Shown: positions 29,320-39,097, counted from the stretch's first letter. The stretch: 64,000 nucleotides of DNA from Primorskyibacter flagellatus (GCF_900176485.1 NZ_FWYD01000011.1:36827-100826); one strand, 5' to 3'. Notes: generated by a model not told the origin, from the letters alone. Numbers and translations: made by a program.

Positions 29320-30117
29320 ATGGCCGGATATTCCGACGAAGCGATGCAAGAATTCAGACGGGTGGCTTTCGCGTTGGCGGATGCCGCCCGTTCCGCGATT
29401 CTGCCGCATTTCCGCAGCGCATCACTGACCGCCGACAACAAACTTGCTGCGGGTTTCGACCCGGTGACCATCGCCGATCAGGCCGCCGAGGACGCAATGC
29501 GCGATGTGCTGTCCAAGATGCGGCCAGACGATGCCGTTCTGGGCGAAGAGTTCGGCGAAATGCCCGGCACATCCGGCCTGACATGGGTGCTTGATCCGAT
29601 TGACGGCACGCGCGGGTTTCTGTCGGGCACCCCCACCTGGGGCGTTCTGATCGCTCTGGCCGACGAAACCGGCCCGATCCTGGGCGTCATCGACCAGCCC
29701 TATATCGGCGAAAGGTTTCATGGCGGGTTCGGCGCGGCGGAATGCATCGGGCCACAGGGCACACGCCGTCTGGCCTGCCGCGCCGCCCGTGACCTGTCCG
29801 AAGCCATCGTGTTCACCACATTCCCCGAGATTGGCAGCGACGCGGAACGGACGGCGTTTCAGCGGGTGTCCGCCACGGCCCGCCTGACGCGCTACGGCAT
29901 GGATTGCTACGCCTATGCGCTGGTTGCCGCAGGTCAGGTGGACCTGGTGATCGAGGCCGGGCTGAACGCCTATGACATTCAAGCCCCGATCGCTGTCATC
30001 GAGGGCGCAGGCGGCATTGTCACCGACTGGCAAGGCAACCCTGCCCATAATGGCGGCTGCGCGCTGGCGGCCGCCAATCCGGAAATTCACGCCGCGGCGC
30101 TTGCGCTGCTGGGCTGA
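29320..30117 (+). CDS. hisN: Histidinol-phosphatase (inositol-monophosphatase type)
   Basis: A 265-residue Mg-dependent phosphatase of the IMPase fold. The metal-site motifs are GEEFGE (about residue 75), the signature DPIDGTRGFLSGTPTWG, and AYDIQAPIAVIEGAGG at the C-terminal site. The RGFLSG sequence after the signature is characteristic of the HisN group, which carries out the penultimate dephosphorylation step of histidine synthesis in many alphaproteobacteria; relatives act on inositol or fructose bisphosphates. GGAGGGACC precedes the ATG, an ideal ribosome site. Confidence 0.87.
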   Translation: MAGYSDEAMQEFRRVAFALADAARSAILPHFRSASLTADNKLAAGFDPVTIADQAAEDAMRDVLSKMRPDDAVLGEEFGEMPGTSGLTWVLDPIDGTRGFLSGTPTWGVLIALADETGPILGVIDQPYIGERFHGGFGAAECIGPQGTRRLACRAARDLSEAIVFTTFPEIGSDAERTAFQRVSATARLTRYGMDCYAYALVAAGQVDLVIEAGLNAYDIQAPIAVIEGAGGIVTDWQGNPAHNGGCALAAANPEIHAAALALLG

Positions 30118-30231
30118 CCTATCTTAGGCAAAGCGTCTCATTGGCCTTGAAAAAAGTTGGTTCTGCTCCGATATTGACGGCAATGGCCGAAGAATGTCTT
30201 CGGTCGCCCGGTTCTTCATTCGGAGGCTTCA

Positions 30232-31014
30232 ATGGCTGAATACAACACAATCCGGACAGGTGCGGCAGGCGCTCGCACAGCCCAGATTGACGAGGGTCTT
30301 CGCGCCCATATGAACAAGGTCTACGGCACGATGTCCGTCGGCATGTTCATCACCTTCCTCGCCGCTTGGGCGATTGCAGGCCTTGCTGTGACCACGGATC
30401 CCAGCGTGACGGGCATCCAGATCGGCACGGACAAGTTTCTGACGGGTCTTGGGCAGGCAGTCTATGCATCCCCGCTGAAATGGGTGATCATGTTCGCCCC
30501 GCTGGCGTTTATTTTCTTCGGCATCGGTGCGGCGATGAAACGTCTCTCCGCAGCGGGCGTGCAGCTTGTCTTTTACGCATTCGCGGCGTTGATGGGCCTT
30601 TCGCTCAGCTCGATCTTCCTTGTGTTCACCGGCTACTCGATCATTCAGGTGTTCCTTGTGACCGCGATTTCTTTCGCGGGGCTTAGCCTTTGGGGCTACA
30701 CCACCAAGAAGGACATCTCGGGCTGGGGGTCGTTCCTGATCATGGGCGTGATCGGCTTGATCGTCGCCTCGATCGTCAATATCTTTCTGGCATCCTCGGC
30801 AATCGCTTTCGCCGTATCGGTACTGGGTGTGCTGATCTTCGCAGGCCTGACGGCTTACGACACGCAGAACATCAAGAACACCTATCTGGCACATGCTCAG
30901 GGTGGTGACAGCGAGTGGCTTGGCAAGGCGGCCATCATGGGCGCACTGAGCCTGTATCTCGACTTCATCAACATGTTCATGTTCCTGCTGCAGTTGATGG
31001 GCAATCGCGAATAA
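30232..31014 (+). CDS. Bax inhibitor-1 / YccA family membrane protein
   Basis: A 260-residue protein with seven hydrophobic segments after a soluble N-terminus (about residues 1-25). The family pattern includes HMNKVYGTMSVGMFITFLAA, YAFAALMGLSLSSIFLVFTG, WGYTTKKDISGWGSFLIMG and the conserved GLTAYDTQNIKN with the Asp residues of the TMBIM pH sensor. Bacterial members act as calcium-leak channels or interact with the FtsH protease. GGAGGCTTCA precedes the ATG. A strong terminator follows. Confidence 0.94.
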   Translation: MAEYNTIRTGAAGARTAQIDEGLRAHMNKVYGTMSVGMFITFLAAWAIAGLAVTTDPSVTGIQIGTDKFLTGLGQAVYASPLKWVIMFAPLAFIFFGIGAAMKRLSAAGVQLVFYAFAALMGLSLSSIFLVFTGYSIIQVFLVTAISFAGLSLWGYTTKKDISGWGSFLIMGVIGLIVASIVNIFLASSAIAFAVSVLGVLIFAGLTAYDTQNIKNTYLAHAQGGDSEWLGKAAIMGALSLYLDFINMFMFLLQLMGNRE

Positions 31015-31042
31015 CCCATCTCTTCAAGACTGACAGACATGA

Positions 31043-31075
31043 CCCCGCCGGACCCATCATCCGGCGGGGTTTTTC
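31043..31075 (+). terminator. Rho-independent terminator
   Basis: CCCCGCCGGA / TCCGGCGGGG form a perfect 10-bp stem (31043-31052 and 31060-31069) with TTTTT directly after. It ends the BI-1 gene transcript. Confidence 0.92.
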
Positions 31076-31189
31076 GTGCGATATGACGGTGCAAACCAGA
31101 ACTCTCGCTAGATCGCAGTGCGATCTCATGGACGTTGAGACGCATTCAAGCTCAGACAGGCCCAACGCCTACTCACCCTCGTCCGGAAC

Positions 31190-31222
31190 GAAAAAACCGC
31201 GCCAGCCTTGGGGCCGCGCGGT
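31190..31222 (-). terminator. Rho-independent terminator of rpmG
   Basis: On the minus strand, CCGCGC (31216-31221) and GCGCGG (31197-31202) close a 13-nt loop, followed by six T (A-run at 31191-31196). It lies 45 bp after the rpmG stop. Confidence 0.75.
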
Positions 31223-31265
31223 CTTGACTGTAGCTGCCACCCGAACGGGCAGCGGGTGCAAGATC

Positions 31266-31433
31266 TTACTTGATCTTGCCTTCCTTGTACTCGACATGCT
31301 TGCGCACAACCGGGTCGTACTTACGAACGGCCATTTTTTCGGTCATCGTACGCGCATTTTTCTTGGTCACATAGAAGTGGCCCGTGCCTGCGGTCGAGTT
31401 CAGGCGGATTTTGATTGTGGTAGGCTTCGCCAT
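31266..31433 (-). CDS. rpmG: 50S ribosomal protein L33
   Basis: A 55-residue basic ribosomal protein: [20 protein letters not shown], then [14 protein letters not shown] and [14 protein letters not shown]. It is the cysteine-free (non-zinc-binding) L33 form, as it lacks the CxxC pairs. The ATG at 31433 has AGGAG 9 nt upstream. It stands alone on the minus strand with its own terminator. Confidence 0.96.
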   Translation of the reverse strand: MAKPTTIKIRLNSTAGTGHFYVTKKNARTMTEKMAVRKYDPVVRKHVEYKEGKIK

Positions 31434-31906
31434 GGGTCGTCTCCTGCACCGGGCGCGGATGCGTCCCGTGAATATCCTAGAAGCCGCCTTTTACTGCGAC
31501 ACGCGCCCGAGTCAACCAGTTAGCCGGGTATCTCATCGAAAAAACCCTGTTTTCCTGTTAGTTGATCCAAAACTGCGCGCCACGCGACCAGTTTAGTTGT
31601 CCAACTTAGCGTTTGCGTCACCCATTGGTTCGAAGGGAGCCGCTGAAAGGTCCAACTTGGCGAAGGTTTCTGGACCTGCGCTTGTGCCTCTTGCTTGGGG
31701 ATTGGCATGAACGGAACCACGCGCACGGCACCCAAAACCATGCTATGATCTCGCTGGACGCGCTGGACGAAGATCGCACACGGCTTGTGCTACCCCACGA
31801 ATGGCTGGAACCCGCCCTCAGCGCGGCTTGTCGGGTGCCGGTGGCACAGGCCCTGCAAAGCATCCATCCCGGCCCTCGGGCCAATTACTTAAAGGAAGGA
31901 AATTTC
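31434..31906. other. Intergenic, nothing clear
   Basis: About 470 bp between the divergent rpmG and YCII genes. The frame of the YCII gene remains open upstream, but codon patterns and the strong ribosome site at 31891-31900 argue against coding before 31907. No RNA gene or strong hairpin is seen. Confidence 0.45.
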
Positions 31907-32218
31907 ATGCCAAACTTCATCTTTGCATTTCACGGTGGAAAAATGCCCGAGACGGAAGAAGAAGGTGCGGCCGCGATGGCGGCCTGGGAAGAGTGGTACA
32001 AGGACATGGGCGATGCGGTGGCCGATCCCGGAAACCCGGTGGGCATGTCCATGACGGTGTCCTCGGGCAGTGTTGACGACAATGGAGGGTCGAACCCGCT
32101 TTCGGGCTACACCATTGTCACGGCCGACAGCCCGGAGGCGGCCTGCGAGATGGCCAAGGGCTGCCCGATGCTGAAGGATGGCGGCACTGTCGAAGTCGCC
32201 CCCATCATCGAGATGTGA
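31907..32218 (+). CDS. YCII-related domain protein
   Basis: A 103-residue protein with the small dimeric YCII/DUF1330-like alpha-beta fold: MPNFIFAFHGGKMPETEEEG at the start, GGSNPLSGYTIVTADSPEAA in the middle and KGCPMLKDGGTVEVAPIIEM at the end. The family includes proposed dehydrogenases and regulators of unknown function. AAAGGAAGGAA precedes the ATG, which decides the start inside a longer open frame. Confidence 0.85.
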   Translation: MPNFIFAFHGGKMPETEEEGAAAMAAWEEWYKDMGDAVADPGNPVGMSMTVSSGSVDDNGGSNPLSGYTIVTADSPEAACEMAKGCPMLKDGGTVEVAPIIEM

Positions 32219-32351
32219 TCCACACGGGCCATTCCTGTGGCCGGGGTGGCCATATGAGAACAGCACGATTGGCCACAACAAGGCGGCCCTGTGACCGGCA
32301 AGAACGACACATGGCCTTGGGGCAGCGGTGGATGGTTTCGTGGTCAAATTT

Positions 32352-32779
<428 letters not shown>

Positions 32780-32783
32780 TCTG

Positions 32784-33527
32784 TTAGGCGTTGCGTGGCA
32801 CCGGGTCAACGGGATAGTCACGCGCGAGTTTCAAAGCCAGCGCGCTGTCGGCCCGCGACGCGGGCCCCGTGGCGGCAGGGCGATAGCGCAGCCGAAACGC
32901 GGCCAGCTTCGTCGTCATATCCGCGTCGGACGTATAGCCGATTGCTTCAAGCGTCTTGCCCAGATCGTCAAGCTCGGCCGGGGTGTCGTCGCCCTCAGCA
33001 TCCAAATCGCTATCCGACCAAACTGCGAAGCCCCGCAGCGCCAGCCGCCGCCAGTCAAAGCGCGGACCGGGATCTATCTTGCGGCCGGGGGCAAGGTCGG
33101 AATGGCCGATGACGCGCTCTGGCGGCACCTGCCAGCGCGCCGTGATGCCACGCAGCAAATCCTCCAGCGCGGCCATCTGCGGCTCTGGGAAAGGCTCTGC
33201 GCCGGTATTGGCCAGCTCTATGCCGACAGAGCGGGAATTCACATCCGACACGCCGCCCCAAGCCCCTGCCCCGGCATGCCAGGCGCGCATCTCTTCATCC
33301 ACCAGTTGCCAGACCGTGCCGCACCGCGAAATCACATAATGCGCGGAAACCTCGGCCTGCGGATTGCACAACCAGTCCCGCGCCTCTTGGGCGCTGGTCA
33401 TCGCGGTATAGTGAATCACCACCATATCCGGCCGGGCACCATCACGCCGCGGCCCGAAATTGGGCGAAGGATGCAACAGCGGTGTCAGTTGACCGCGCGC
33501 ACCGTGCGGAACGGTGCGGGATCCCAA
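32784..33527 (-). CDS. N-acetylmuramoyl-L-alanine amidase (AmiD/AmpD-like)
   Basis: A zinc-dependent amidase_2 domain that cleaves between muramic acid and the stem peptide. Motifs: VVIHYTAM (first His ligand), SAHYVISRCGTV, AWHAGAGAWGG, NSRSVGIELAN, and GHSDLAPGRKIDPGPRFDW with the last ligands. About 60 C-terminal residues resemble a peptidoglycan-binding tail. The open frame starts with TTG at 33527, overlapping the upstream gene by 43 nt; TTG at 33476, or a rare CTG at 33488 that overlaps the upstream stop as CTGA, fit better with the family start (LLHPSPNFGPRRDG). The gene ends a few bases before rnpB. Confidence 0.88.
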   Translation of the reverse strand: MGSRTVPHGARGQLTPLLHPSPNFGPRRDGARPDMVVIHYTAMTSAQEARDWLCNPQAEVSAHYVISRCGTVWQLVDEEMRAWHAGAGAWGGVSDVNSRSVGIELANTGAEPFPEPQMAALEDLLRGITARWQVPPERVIGHSDLAPGRKIDPGPRFDWRRLALRGFAVWSDSDLDAEGDDTPAELDDLGKTLEAIGYTSDADMTTKLAAFRLRYRPAATGPASRADSALALKLARDYPVDPVPRNA

Positions 33528-34183
33528 GCGCAGGCATAGCCGTCGCCATCCGGGTCAAGTCCCTTGCGGTCCTTCTGCGGGCCGCCGTTGGCGAGGAAAT
33601 CCTCTTGCGCCAGATCTGCCGAATCAAACCGCGCACAGTTGCGCTGGAACTTCGATTGGGCGTTAAAGCCGGACCGGCTGAAGATCGGCGTCCCCTTGGG
33701 GTTGGACGTCCGCAGCGCGTATTCGACAATATTGGGCCCGCTGGACCCGCTGCGCGTCGGCAGCGCGGTGGGCTGCACGACCTCGTATTGCGCGCGGTTG
33801 CGTGCGATGAGGGCTGCGTCACTTTCAATGCTGCGCTCGCCCGACACGGCGTTGAAATCGTTCTCGTCGGAAATGCCCGCCGCGTTCGACACAACCTGGG
33901 GCGCTGCGTTGGTGGGCGACGCGTTGATCGGCACCACGCCGGAATTTTGTTCGGCATCATCGGACAGGGCCGCTCGGGCGGCGTCTATCGGATCTGGCGC
34001 GCCGTCGGTGATCGGCCCCTGACTGACGGCCGAGACCGGCGGGATGGAACTTCCCTCCAAGGCGACATCGCGTCGGGCGCGATCTTCGTAACTTTCAAAA
34101 CCGGCTCCCGCGCCGCTATCTGGAATTCCAGGCTGGCAAGCGCCAAGCACAACCAGCGCCAGACCACTAAGTAAAAGCCGCAT
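33485..34183 (-). CDS. Excalibur-domain lipoprotein
   Basis: A 232-residue exported lipoprotein: signal sequence MRLLLSGLALVVLG followed by the lipobox LGAC (Cys at residue 16). A low-complexity central part leads to a C-terminal excalibur calcium-binding domain with GLDPDGDGYACAWDPAPF, whose DxDGDGxxC pattern resembles EF-hand loops. Such domains occur in cell-surface proteins, here perhaps together with the downstream amidase, whose gene overlaps or directly follows. Function otherwise unknown. Confidence 0.82.
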   Translation of the reverse strand: MRLLLSGLALVVLGACQPGIPDSGAGAGFESYEDRARRDVALEGSSIPPVSAVSQGPITDGAPDPIDAARAALSDDAEQNSGVVPINASPTNAAPQVVSNAAGISDENDFNAVSGERSIESDAALIARNRAQYEVVQPTALPTRSGSSGPNIVEYALRTSNPKGTPIFSRSGFNAQSKFQRNCARFDSADLAQEDFLANGGPQKDRKGLDPDGDGYACAWDPAPFRTVRAVN

Positions 34184-34220
34184 TTTTGTATCCTGTCATC
34201 GGTTCACCGGGTTCCTGCGT

Positions 34221-35708
34221 CTACCACCATTTTCCGGGTTTTGCCATAAATCCTGCCGCAGCCTCCAGCGCGTAGGCGGTATTAAGCAGATCGCCCTCCT
34301 CCCACGGACGGCCAATCAGTTGCAGCCCCATCGGCAACCCCTGCTTGTCCTGCCCCGTCGGCACCGAGATCCCCGGCAGACCGGCAAGGTTCACGGTCAC
34401 GGTGAACACGTCGTTAAGGTACATCTGCACCGGATCTGCCTCTGCCATCTCGCCCAGACCAAAGGCCGAGGACGGCGTGGCCGGTGTCAGGATCGCGTCG
34501 ATCCCGGCGGCGAAGACATCCTCGAAATCCTTCTTGATCAGCGTGCGGACCTTGCGGGCGCGGTTGTAATAGGCGTCGTAGAAGCCCGCCGACAGCACAT
34601 AGGTGCCGACCATGACGCGGCGCTGCACCTCTGGCCCAAAGCCTTCAGCGCGGGTTTTCTCGTACATCTCGGTGATGCCGTCGCCTTGCGCCAGCGTCGC
34701 GCGGTGGCCGTAACGCACCCCGTCATAACGCGCGAGGTTCGAGGACGCCTCGGCCGGTGCGATCACGTAATAGGTGGGCAGCGCGTATTTTGTATGCGGC
34801 AACGAAATATCGAGGATTTCCGCACCCGCATCGCGCAGCATGTCAGCACCGTCGGCCCACAGCTTTTCAATCTCCGACGGCATGCCATCCATCCGGTATT
34901 CCGACGGGATGCCGATTTTCTTACCTTTGATGTCGCCGGTCAGCATCGCCTCGAAATCCGGCACTTGCAGATCGGCAGAGGTGCTGTCCTTGGGGTCGTG
35001 CCCGGCCATGGTGCCCAGCACGATGGCGGCGTCGCGCACCGTTTTGGTCATCGGCCCGGCCTGATCCAGCGAGGACGCAAACGCCACAATACCCCAGCGC
35101 GAGCAGCGCCCGTAGGTCGGCTTGATCCCGACAGTGCCGGTAAAGGCCGCTGGCTGACGGATCGAACCGCCGGTATCCGTACCCGTCGCGGCCAGACACA
35201 GATCCGCCGCAACAGCGCTTGCAGAGCCACCCGAAGAGCCGCCCGGCGTCAGGGCAGTGTCGTCATTGCCGCGCCGCCACGGGTTCACGGCATTGCCATA
35301 ACAGGACGTTTCGTTCGACGATCCCATGGCGAATTCGTCCATGTTCAGCTTGCCCAGCATCACCGCGCCCGCATCGAACAACTGCCCCGACACGGTGGAT
35401 TCGTATTCCGGCTTGAAGCCTTCAAGAATGCGGCTGCCGGCCTGGCTTGCCACGCCCTTGGTACAGAAAAGATCCTTGATCCCCATCGGGATGCCGCACA
35501 TATCCGGCGCATCGCCAGCCTTGATCCGCGCATCAGCCGCGCTGGCCTGTTCCAGCGCCAGTTCCGGCGTCTTGTGCACAAAAGCGCCAAGCGCATCGGC
35601 ACCCTCGATGGCCGTGAGGCAGGCCTGGGTCAGTTCAACGCTGGTCACATCGCCCGCGCGCATCGCGTCGCGGGCCTCGGCAACCGTCAGTTTTGTCAGA
35701 TCGCTCAT
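34221..35708 (-). CDS. gatA: Asp-tRNA(Asn)/Glu-tRNA(Gln) amidotransferase subunit A
   Basis: Glutaminase subunit of GatCAB, which makes Gln-tRNA(Gln) and Asn-tRNA(Asn) from mischarged tRNAs. The amidase signature is clear: PMGIKDLF with the catalytic Lys, then [20 protein letters not shown] with the Ser-cis-Ser pair, followed by [16 protein letters not shown]. Length (495) is typical. It overlaps the gatC stop by one base (TAATG). gatB is not in the window, so the operon is split or gatB is elsewhere, as is common in this group. Confidence 0.97.
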   Translation of the reverse strand: MSDLTKLTVAEARDAMRAGDVTSVELTQACLTAIEGADALGAFVHKTPELALEQASAADARIKAGDAPDMCGIPMGIKDLFCTKGVASQAGSRILEGFKPEYESTVSGQLFDAGAVMLGKLNMDEFAMGSSNETSCYGNAVNPWRRGNDDTALTPGGSSGGSASAVAADLCLAATGTDTGGSIRQPAAFTGTVGIKPTYGRCSRWGIVAFASSLDQAGPMTKTVRDAAIVLGTMAGHDPKDSTSADLQVPDFEAMLTGDIKGKKIGIPSEYRMDGMPSEIEKLWADGADMLRDAGAEILDISLPHTKYALPTYYVIAPAEASSNLARYDGVRYGHRATLAQGDGITEMYEKTRAEGFGPEVQRRVMVGTYVLSAGFYDAYYNRARKVRTLIKKDFEDVFAAGIDAILTPATPSSAFGLGEMAEADPVQMYLNDVFTVTVNLAGLPGISVPTGQDKQGLPMGLQLIGRPWEEGDLLNTAYALEAAAGFMAKPGKWW

Positions 35709-35995
35709 TATTCCACCACCTTCGGCACCGCAAAGAAGCCTTCGCGCGCATCGGGCGCGTTCGCCAGAACCTTGTCCTGTTGGTTGCCATCGGTCACGCC
35801 ATCGTGACGTCGCGCCAAACGCATCGGGGTGACGGAAACCATCGGCTCTACGCCGTCCACATCCACCTCGTTCAGCTGCTCGATAAAGCCGAGGATGGTG
35901 TTGAACTCGCCCGCCAGTGCAGGCAGCGCGTCGTCTTCCACTTTGATGCGCGCCAGTTTGGCCACACGCGCGGCGGTCTCAAGGTCAATCGACAT
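35708..35995 (-). CDS. gatC: Asp-tRNA(Asn)/Glu-tRNA(Gln) amidotransferase subunit C
   Basis: A 95-residue helper subunit that wraps around GatA and holds it to GatB. Family features: [38 protein letters not shown] and RVTDGN-like end ([18 protein letters not shown]). It is the first gene of gatC-gatA, with one-base overlap to gatA. GGAGGC precedes the ATG at 35995. Confidence 0.96.
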   Translation of the reverse strand: MSIDLETAARVAKLARIKVEDDALPALAGEFNTILGFIEQLNEVDVDGVEPMVSVTPMRLARRHDGVTDGNQQDKVLANAPDAREGFFAVPKVVE

Positions 35996-36217
35996 GGAAA
36001 GCCTCCCGTTTACAGGTCAGGCCTGCATTTACCGCCCACATGGACGCCCTGCAAGCAGATGCCGCATCAGCCCCTTGGATTTGACCATCAGGCCCTCCCC
36101 GACAGCCCGTTCCAATGGGGAAGTCTTATGTAAAGGCCCGTGTGCCAACGGGACGGCTGGACCCTTGCCAGAACCATGCTAGGCTTTGGCAAGACACGGC
36201 AAAACGGGAGAAAACAC

Positions 36218-36910
36218 ATGAAGATCATCTGGCTTGGGCACGGGTCTTTCCGCTTCGAGATAGGCGGGCTGACGCTGCTGCTGGATCCGTGGCTGACCGG
36301 CAATCCGATGCTGAGCGAAGACCGGCACGACGCGGCCACCGAAGGCGCCACGCATATTCTGCTGACCCACGGGCATTTCGATCACGTCACGGATGTCCTG
36401 CCCTTGTCGCGCAAACTGGGCGTGCCGGTCGTGGGGCAATTTGATCTGATGAACCACTGGGCCGAAAAGGAAGGCATCGAGACGGTCGGCTTCAACAAGG
36501 GCGGCACGGTCGATCTGGGCGGCGTGAAGGTGACGATGGTCCATGCCGTGCATTCCTCGACCTTTGGAACGGAGGACGGGCCGCGCGCTGCGGGCACCGA
36601 ATGCGGCTTCATGATCGAAGGCGAAGGCCACACGATCTATACCTCCGGTGACACGGATGTGATGGCCGATATGAAAATCTTCAACGACCTGCATCACCCC
36701 GATATCGGCATTCTGTCGGCCGGTGGTCATTTCACCATGGACATGAAGCGCGCGGCCTATGCGGCAAAGACGTTTTTCAACTTCAAGACCGTGATCCCAT
36801 GTCATTACCGCACCTTCCCCATATTGGAGCAAAGCGCCGAGGTGCTGGCACAGGCGCTGCCCGATGCCAAGGTCATCGAGCCGCAAGTTCTGGAAGCGAT
36901 CGAGATCTGA
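36218..36910 (+). CDS. Metal-dependent hydrolase, UPF0173 (metallo-beta-lactamase fold)
   Basis: A 230-residue MBL-fold protein: MKIIWLGHGSFRFEIGG start, then the LLTHGHFDHVTDVLP zinc motif (HxHxDH), GTECGFMIEGEGHTIYTSGDT, and the closing NFKTVIPCHYRTFPIL with the last His. Members are close to YtkL/RomA-type hydrolases; the substrate is not known. The ATG at 36218 has GGGAG upstream and gives the normal family start; the longer frame from 36140 adds 26 unlikely residues. Confidence 0.93.
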   Translation: MKIIWLGHGSFRFEIGGLTLLLDPWLTGNPMLSEDRHDAATEGATHILLTHGHFDHVTDVLPLSRKLGVPVVGQFDLMNHWAEKEGIETVGFNKGGTVDLGGVKVTMVHAVHSSTFGTEDGPRAAGTECGFMIEGEGHTIYTSGDTDVMADMKIFNDLHHPDIGILSAGGHFTMDMKRAAYAAKTFFNFKTVIPCHYRTFPILEQSAEVLAQALPDAKVIEPQVLEAIEI

Positions 36911-37031
36911 CATCACCCAAACGGCCCCGGCCTGAATGCTCTGCACAGCATCGGGCCACGTTGCACCGCGGGGAATACAACCTATAGTGCGGGCAAAACC
37001 TAAAAGGCACAGAGCGAACGGACGCCCGGAT

Positions 37032-38036
37032 ATGGCCACGCGCGAGGGGCAGGACCAGACCGTCAATATCATGATCGTCGGTCAATCCGGGCGGTTGCAA
37101 TACGAGTCGCTGCTCTTTGCGGCTTCGCTGCTGGACGGCCCGAACACCCTGCCCCACAGGCTGATTGTCGCGGAGCCGCAACCCGGGCCGCTTTGGCCGA
37201 ATGATCCGAGGATCAAGCAATCCGAAGTCCGCGATCTGCTGGAACAGATGGGGGCAGAGATTCGCCCTTTTGAGAGCCTGCATTTTGGCCGGGACTATCC
37301 TTACGGCAACAAGATCGAGGCGCTGTCGGTGCTGCCGGAAGGTGAGCCATTCGTGTTTTTCGACACGGATACGCTGATCCACGGCGATCCGGGCTCCGTG
37401 CCATTCGATTTCGACCGTCCAGGCGCGTCTTTGCGCCGTGAAGGGACGTGGCCGAAGATAGAGCTGTACGGTCCGGGCTATACCGAGATCTGGCGCGCGC
37501 TTTACGACCGGTTCGGGTTGGATTTCGAAAGCTCTCTGGACCGCAGCCAGCCGGATGAATACTGGCGGCGCTACCTCTACTTCAACGCCGGTTTTTTCTA
37601 TTATCGCTGCCCGCGTGTCTTCGGGCAGCGTTTTCTGGACTACGCGCTGGAGATCCGCGACGCGCCGCCCGCGCCACTGGTTTGCCAGTCCTTTGATCCG
37701 TGGCTGGATCAGATCGCGTTGCCGCTGGTCATTCATTCGCTGGGGGGCGGTCGCGACAGTCTGCCAGAGGGGTATCTGGATGGTGAGGTGTCCTGCCATT
37801 ATCGCGTCCTGCCGCTGCTTTACGCCCGCGAATCCGACCGCGTGATCGAGGTGTTGGAGCGGATATGCGCCCCCAATCGCCTGAAAAAGGTTCTCAAGCA
37901 ATACGAGCCCATCAAGCGCATCGTCTATCAAGGGCGCGGCCGGAAGGTTCGTGCGTTGTTTGACCAGAACAACCTGCCGGCCCGCGAACAAATGATCCGC
38001 AATCAGATCAAGCGCGAAGGTTTCTGGATGCGCTGA
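37032..38036 (+). CDS. Glycosyltransferase-like protein (GT-A type, putative)
   Basis: A 334-residue protein I do not assign to a defined family. It has NIMIVGQSGRLQYESLLFAA near the start, EPFVFFDTDTLIHGD with a DxD-like motif at about residue 115, then FNAGFFYYRCPRVFGQRFLD and SFDPWLDQIALPL, a layout typical of GT-A (glycogenin-like) nucleotide-sugar transferases. The C-terminus is basic. A weak CGGA site precedes the ATG. It may act on a surface sugar, but this is inference. It is followed by a triple 8-bp repeat that covers its own stop codon. Confidence 0.6.
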   Translation: MATREGQDQTVNIMIVGQSGRLQYESLLFAASLLDGPNTLPHRLIVAEPQPGPLWPNDPRIKQSEVRDLLEQMGAEIRPFESLHFGRDYPYGNKIEALSVLPEGEPFVFFDTDTLIHGDPGSVPFDFDRPGASLRREGTWPKIELYGPGYTEIWRALYDRFGLDFESSLDRSQPDEYWRRYLYFNAGFFYYRCPRVFGQRFLDYALEIRDAPPAPLVCQSFDPWLDQIALPLVIHSLGGGRDSLPEGYLDGEVSCHYRVLPLLYARESDRVIEVLERICAPNRLKKVLKQYEPIKRIVYQGRGRKVRALFDQNNLPAREQMIRNQIKREGFWMR

Positions 38037-38056
38037 CCCGCTGACCCGCTGACCCG
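38033..38056. repeat. Three tandem copies of CTGACCCG
   Basis: Three perfect 8-bp repeats directly next to each other; the first copy contains the TGA stop of the glycosyltransferase-like gene. Copy-number change would not alter the coding sequence. Confidence 0.85.
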
Positions 38057-38237
38057 GCCGGGCATTGCCCTGGTCGATCTACCATGCTGATCTGATGCGC
38101 CCAATGTGTCGGCGTTCATCACCAGATAGGAGCCGCAAGTTCGATTGTCAGACAGCCATATTTGTCCGCTCCCGACAGACCCGGCTGGGCGAAAGGGCAT
38201 CTCCGGACGCCCTTTGAATTATTGTTACTTTTGACCG

Positions 38238-38813
38238 CTATGCAGCTTTTTCCAGCAACGTGTAGGTCGAGATCACCTCGCCCGCGATCTGGGCGCGAAC
38301 GACCCGACCAGTCTCGGACTTCTTGCCTCGTGCGCCGACTGCCTTCTTGATGAGTCGCCCCAATTGCTGGTTCAGCGGCGCTTGCGCGCGGGCGGATTTG
38401 CCATCTGCATCTGCGCCAATGGCGATATTATAAAGCTCCGCATATGCAGCGTCCTGACTTGCCGAACGCATAACCGTCAGGATGAAGTGCTCGTCAAACT
38501 GGCCCGCTGCGTCGATCATGCGCGCCAATTCCACAGTATGGTCGATGACGGCGCGCTTCGCGCGCAACCGCTCTGCCAGTGCATTCCCCGGCTCTGCGTT
38601 CTCAAGCACATGGTTCTCCAAGACCTTTTGCATCAGATGGCCAAGATCCACGCCTTGTTTCTTGGCTTCATCGGCAAAAAGTTGACGCACCTCGGGTTCC
38701 AGGCTGAATGAAACTTTGGTGGCCTGAGCGATCCGCTTCAGCCGACGTTTGCGTTTGTTGGCAACGTCTGAACCGTCTGTTGGGGACGTAACCGATTCTT
38801 CATTGATTTCCAT
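38238..38813 (-). CDS. Hypothetical protein with helical, possibly DNA-binding, core
   Basis: I do not recognise this 191-residue protein. It has a basic N-terminal patch (NKRKRRLKRIAQATKV), then SFSLEPEVRQLFADEAKKQG, a pattern seen in ribbon-helix-helix and plasmid/phage regulators (a short strand followed by a helix), then helical sequence and another basic segment (KKAVGARGKKSETGRVV). It stands alone, with a perfect inverted repeat 19 bp upstream of the ATG. A role as an autoregulated DNA-binding protein is plausible but unproven. Confidence 0.6.
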   Translation of the reverse strand: MEINEESVTSPTDGSDVANKRKRRLKRIAQATKVSFSLEPEVRQLFADEAKKQGVDLGHLMQKVLENHVLENAEPGNALAERLRAKRAVIDHTVELARMIDAAGQFDEHFILTVMRSASQDAAYAELYNIAIGADADGKSARAQAPLNQQLGRLIKKAVGARGKKSETGRVVRAQIAGEVISTYTLLEKAA

Positions 38814-38831
38814 GACAGGATCTCCAAATCA

Positions 38832-38850
38832 ACATACAGAGACAGTATGT
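38832..38850. promoter_or_regulatory. Inverted repeat upstream of the 191-aa gene
   Basis: ACATAC-N7-GTATGT is a perfect 6-bp arm palindrome, ending 19 bp before the start codon and so overlapping the likely core promoter on the minus strand. It is a good operator candidate. Confidence 0.5.
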
Positions 38851-39097
38851 CTGGCGTCAGCAGTCCGTCAACGAAACAACCCCGAAACCAGCCGCAATTT
38901 CGGCGCAAGTTTAAACAAAACCATGGCAAGAATCTGACAGGTGCAGGTGTCGCCGGTCACACGCAATAGACCCCCGGGGTTCACCGCGCGTCCCGGAGCC
39001 GATCCAGACAGTCGGCTCTTGGTGCTCACAGATATTGTGTGCGCTCGGTGGATACCTTAGGCATTTCGAGGACAATTCAACGAGGGAGAACAGCTCA

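Noticed and set aside
31110..31130. Palindrome AGATCGCAGTGCGATCT
   Set aside because: A single-base loop cannot form a hairpin, and it lies between two terminators with no gene to control.
39030..39060. GGTGGATACCTTAGGCA before metY resembles the 5' end of 23S rRNA
   Set aside because: The likeness covers only about 16 bases and no further rRNA sequence follows.
38940..39097. SAM-type riboswitch before metY
   Set aside because: I saw no match to the conserved cores of SAM-II or SAM/SAH riboswitches; the region is short on consistent pairing.
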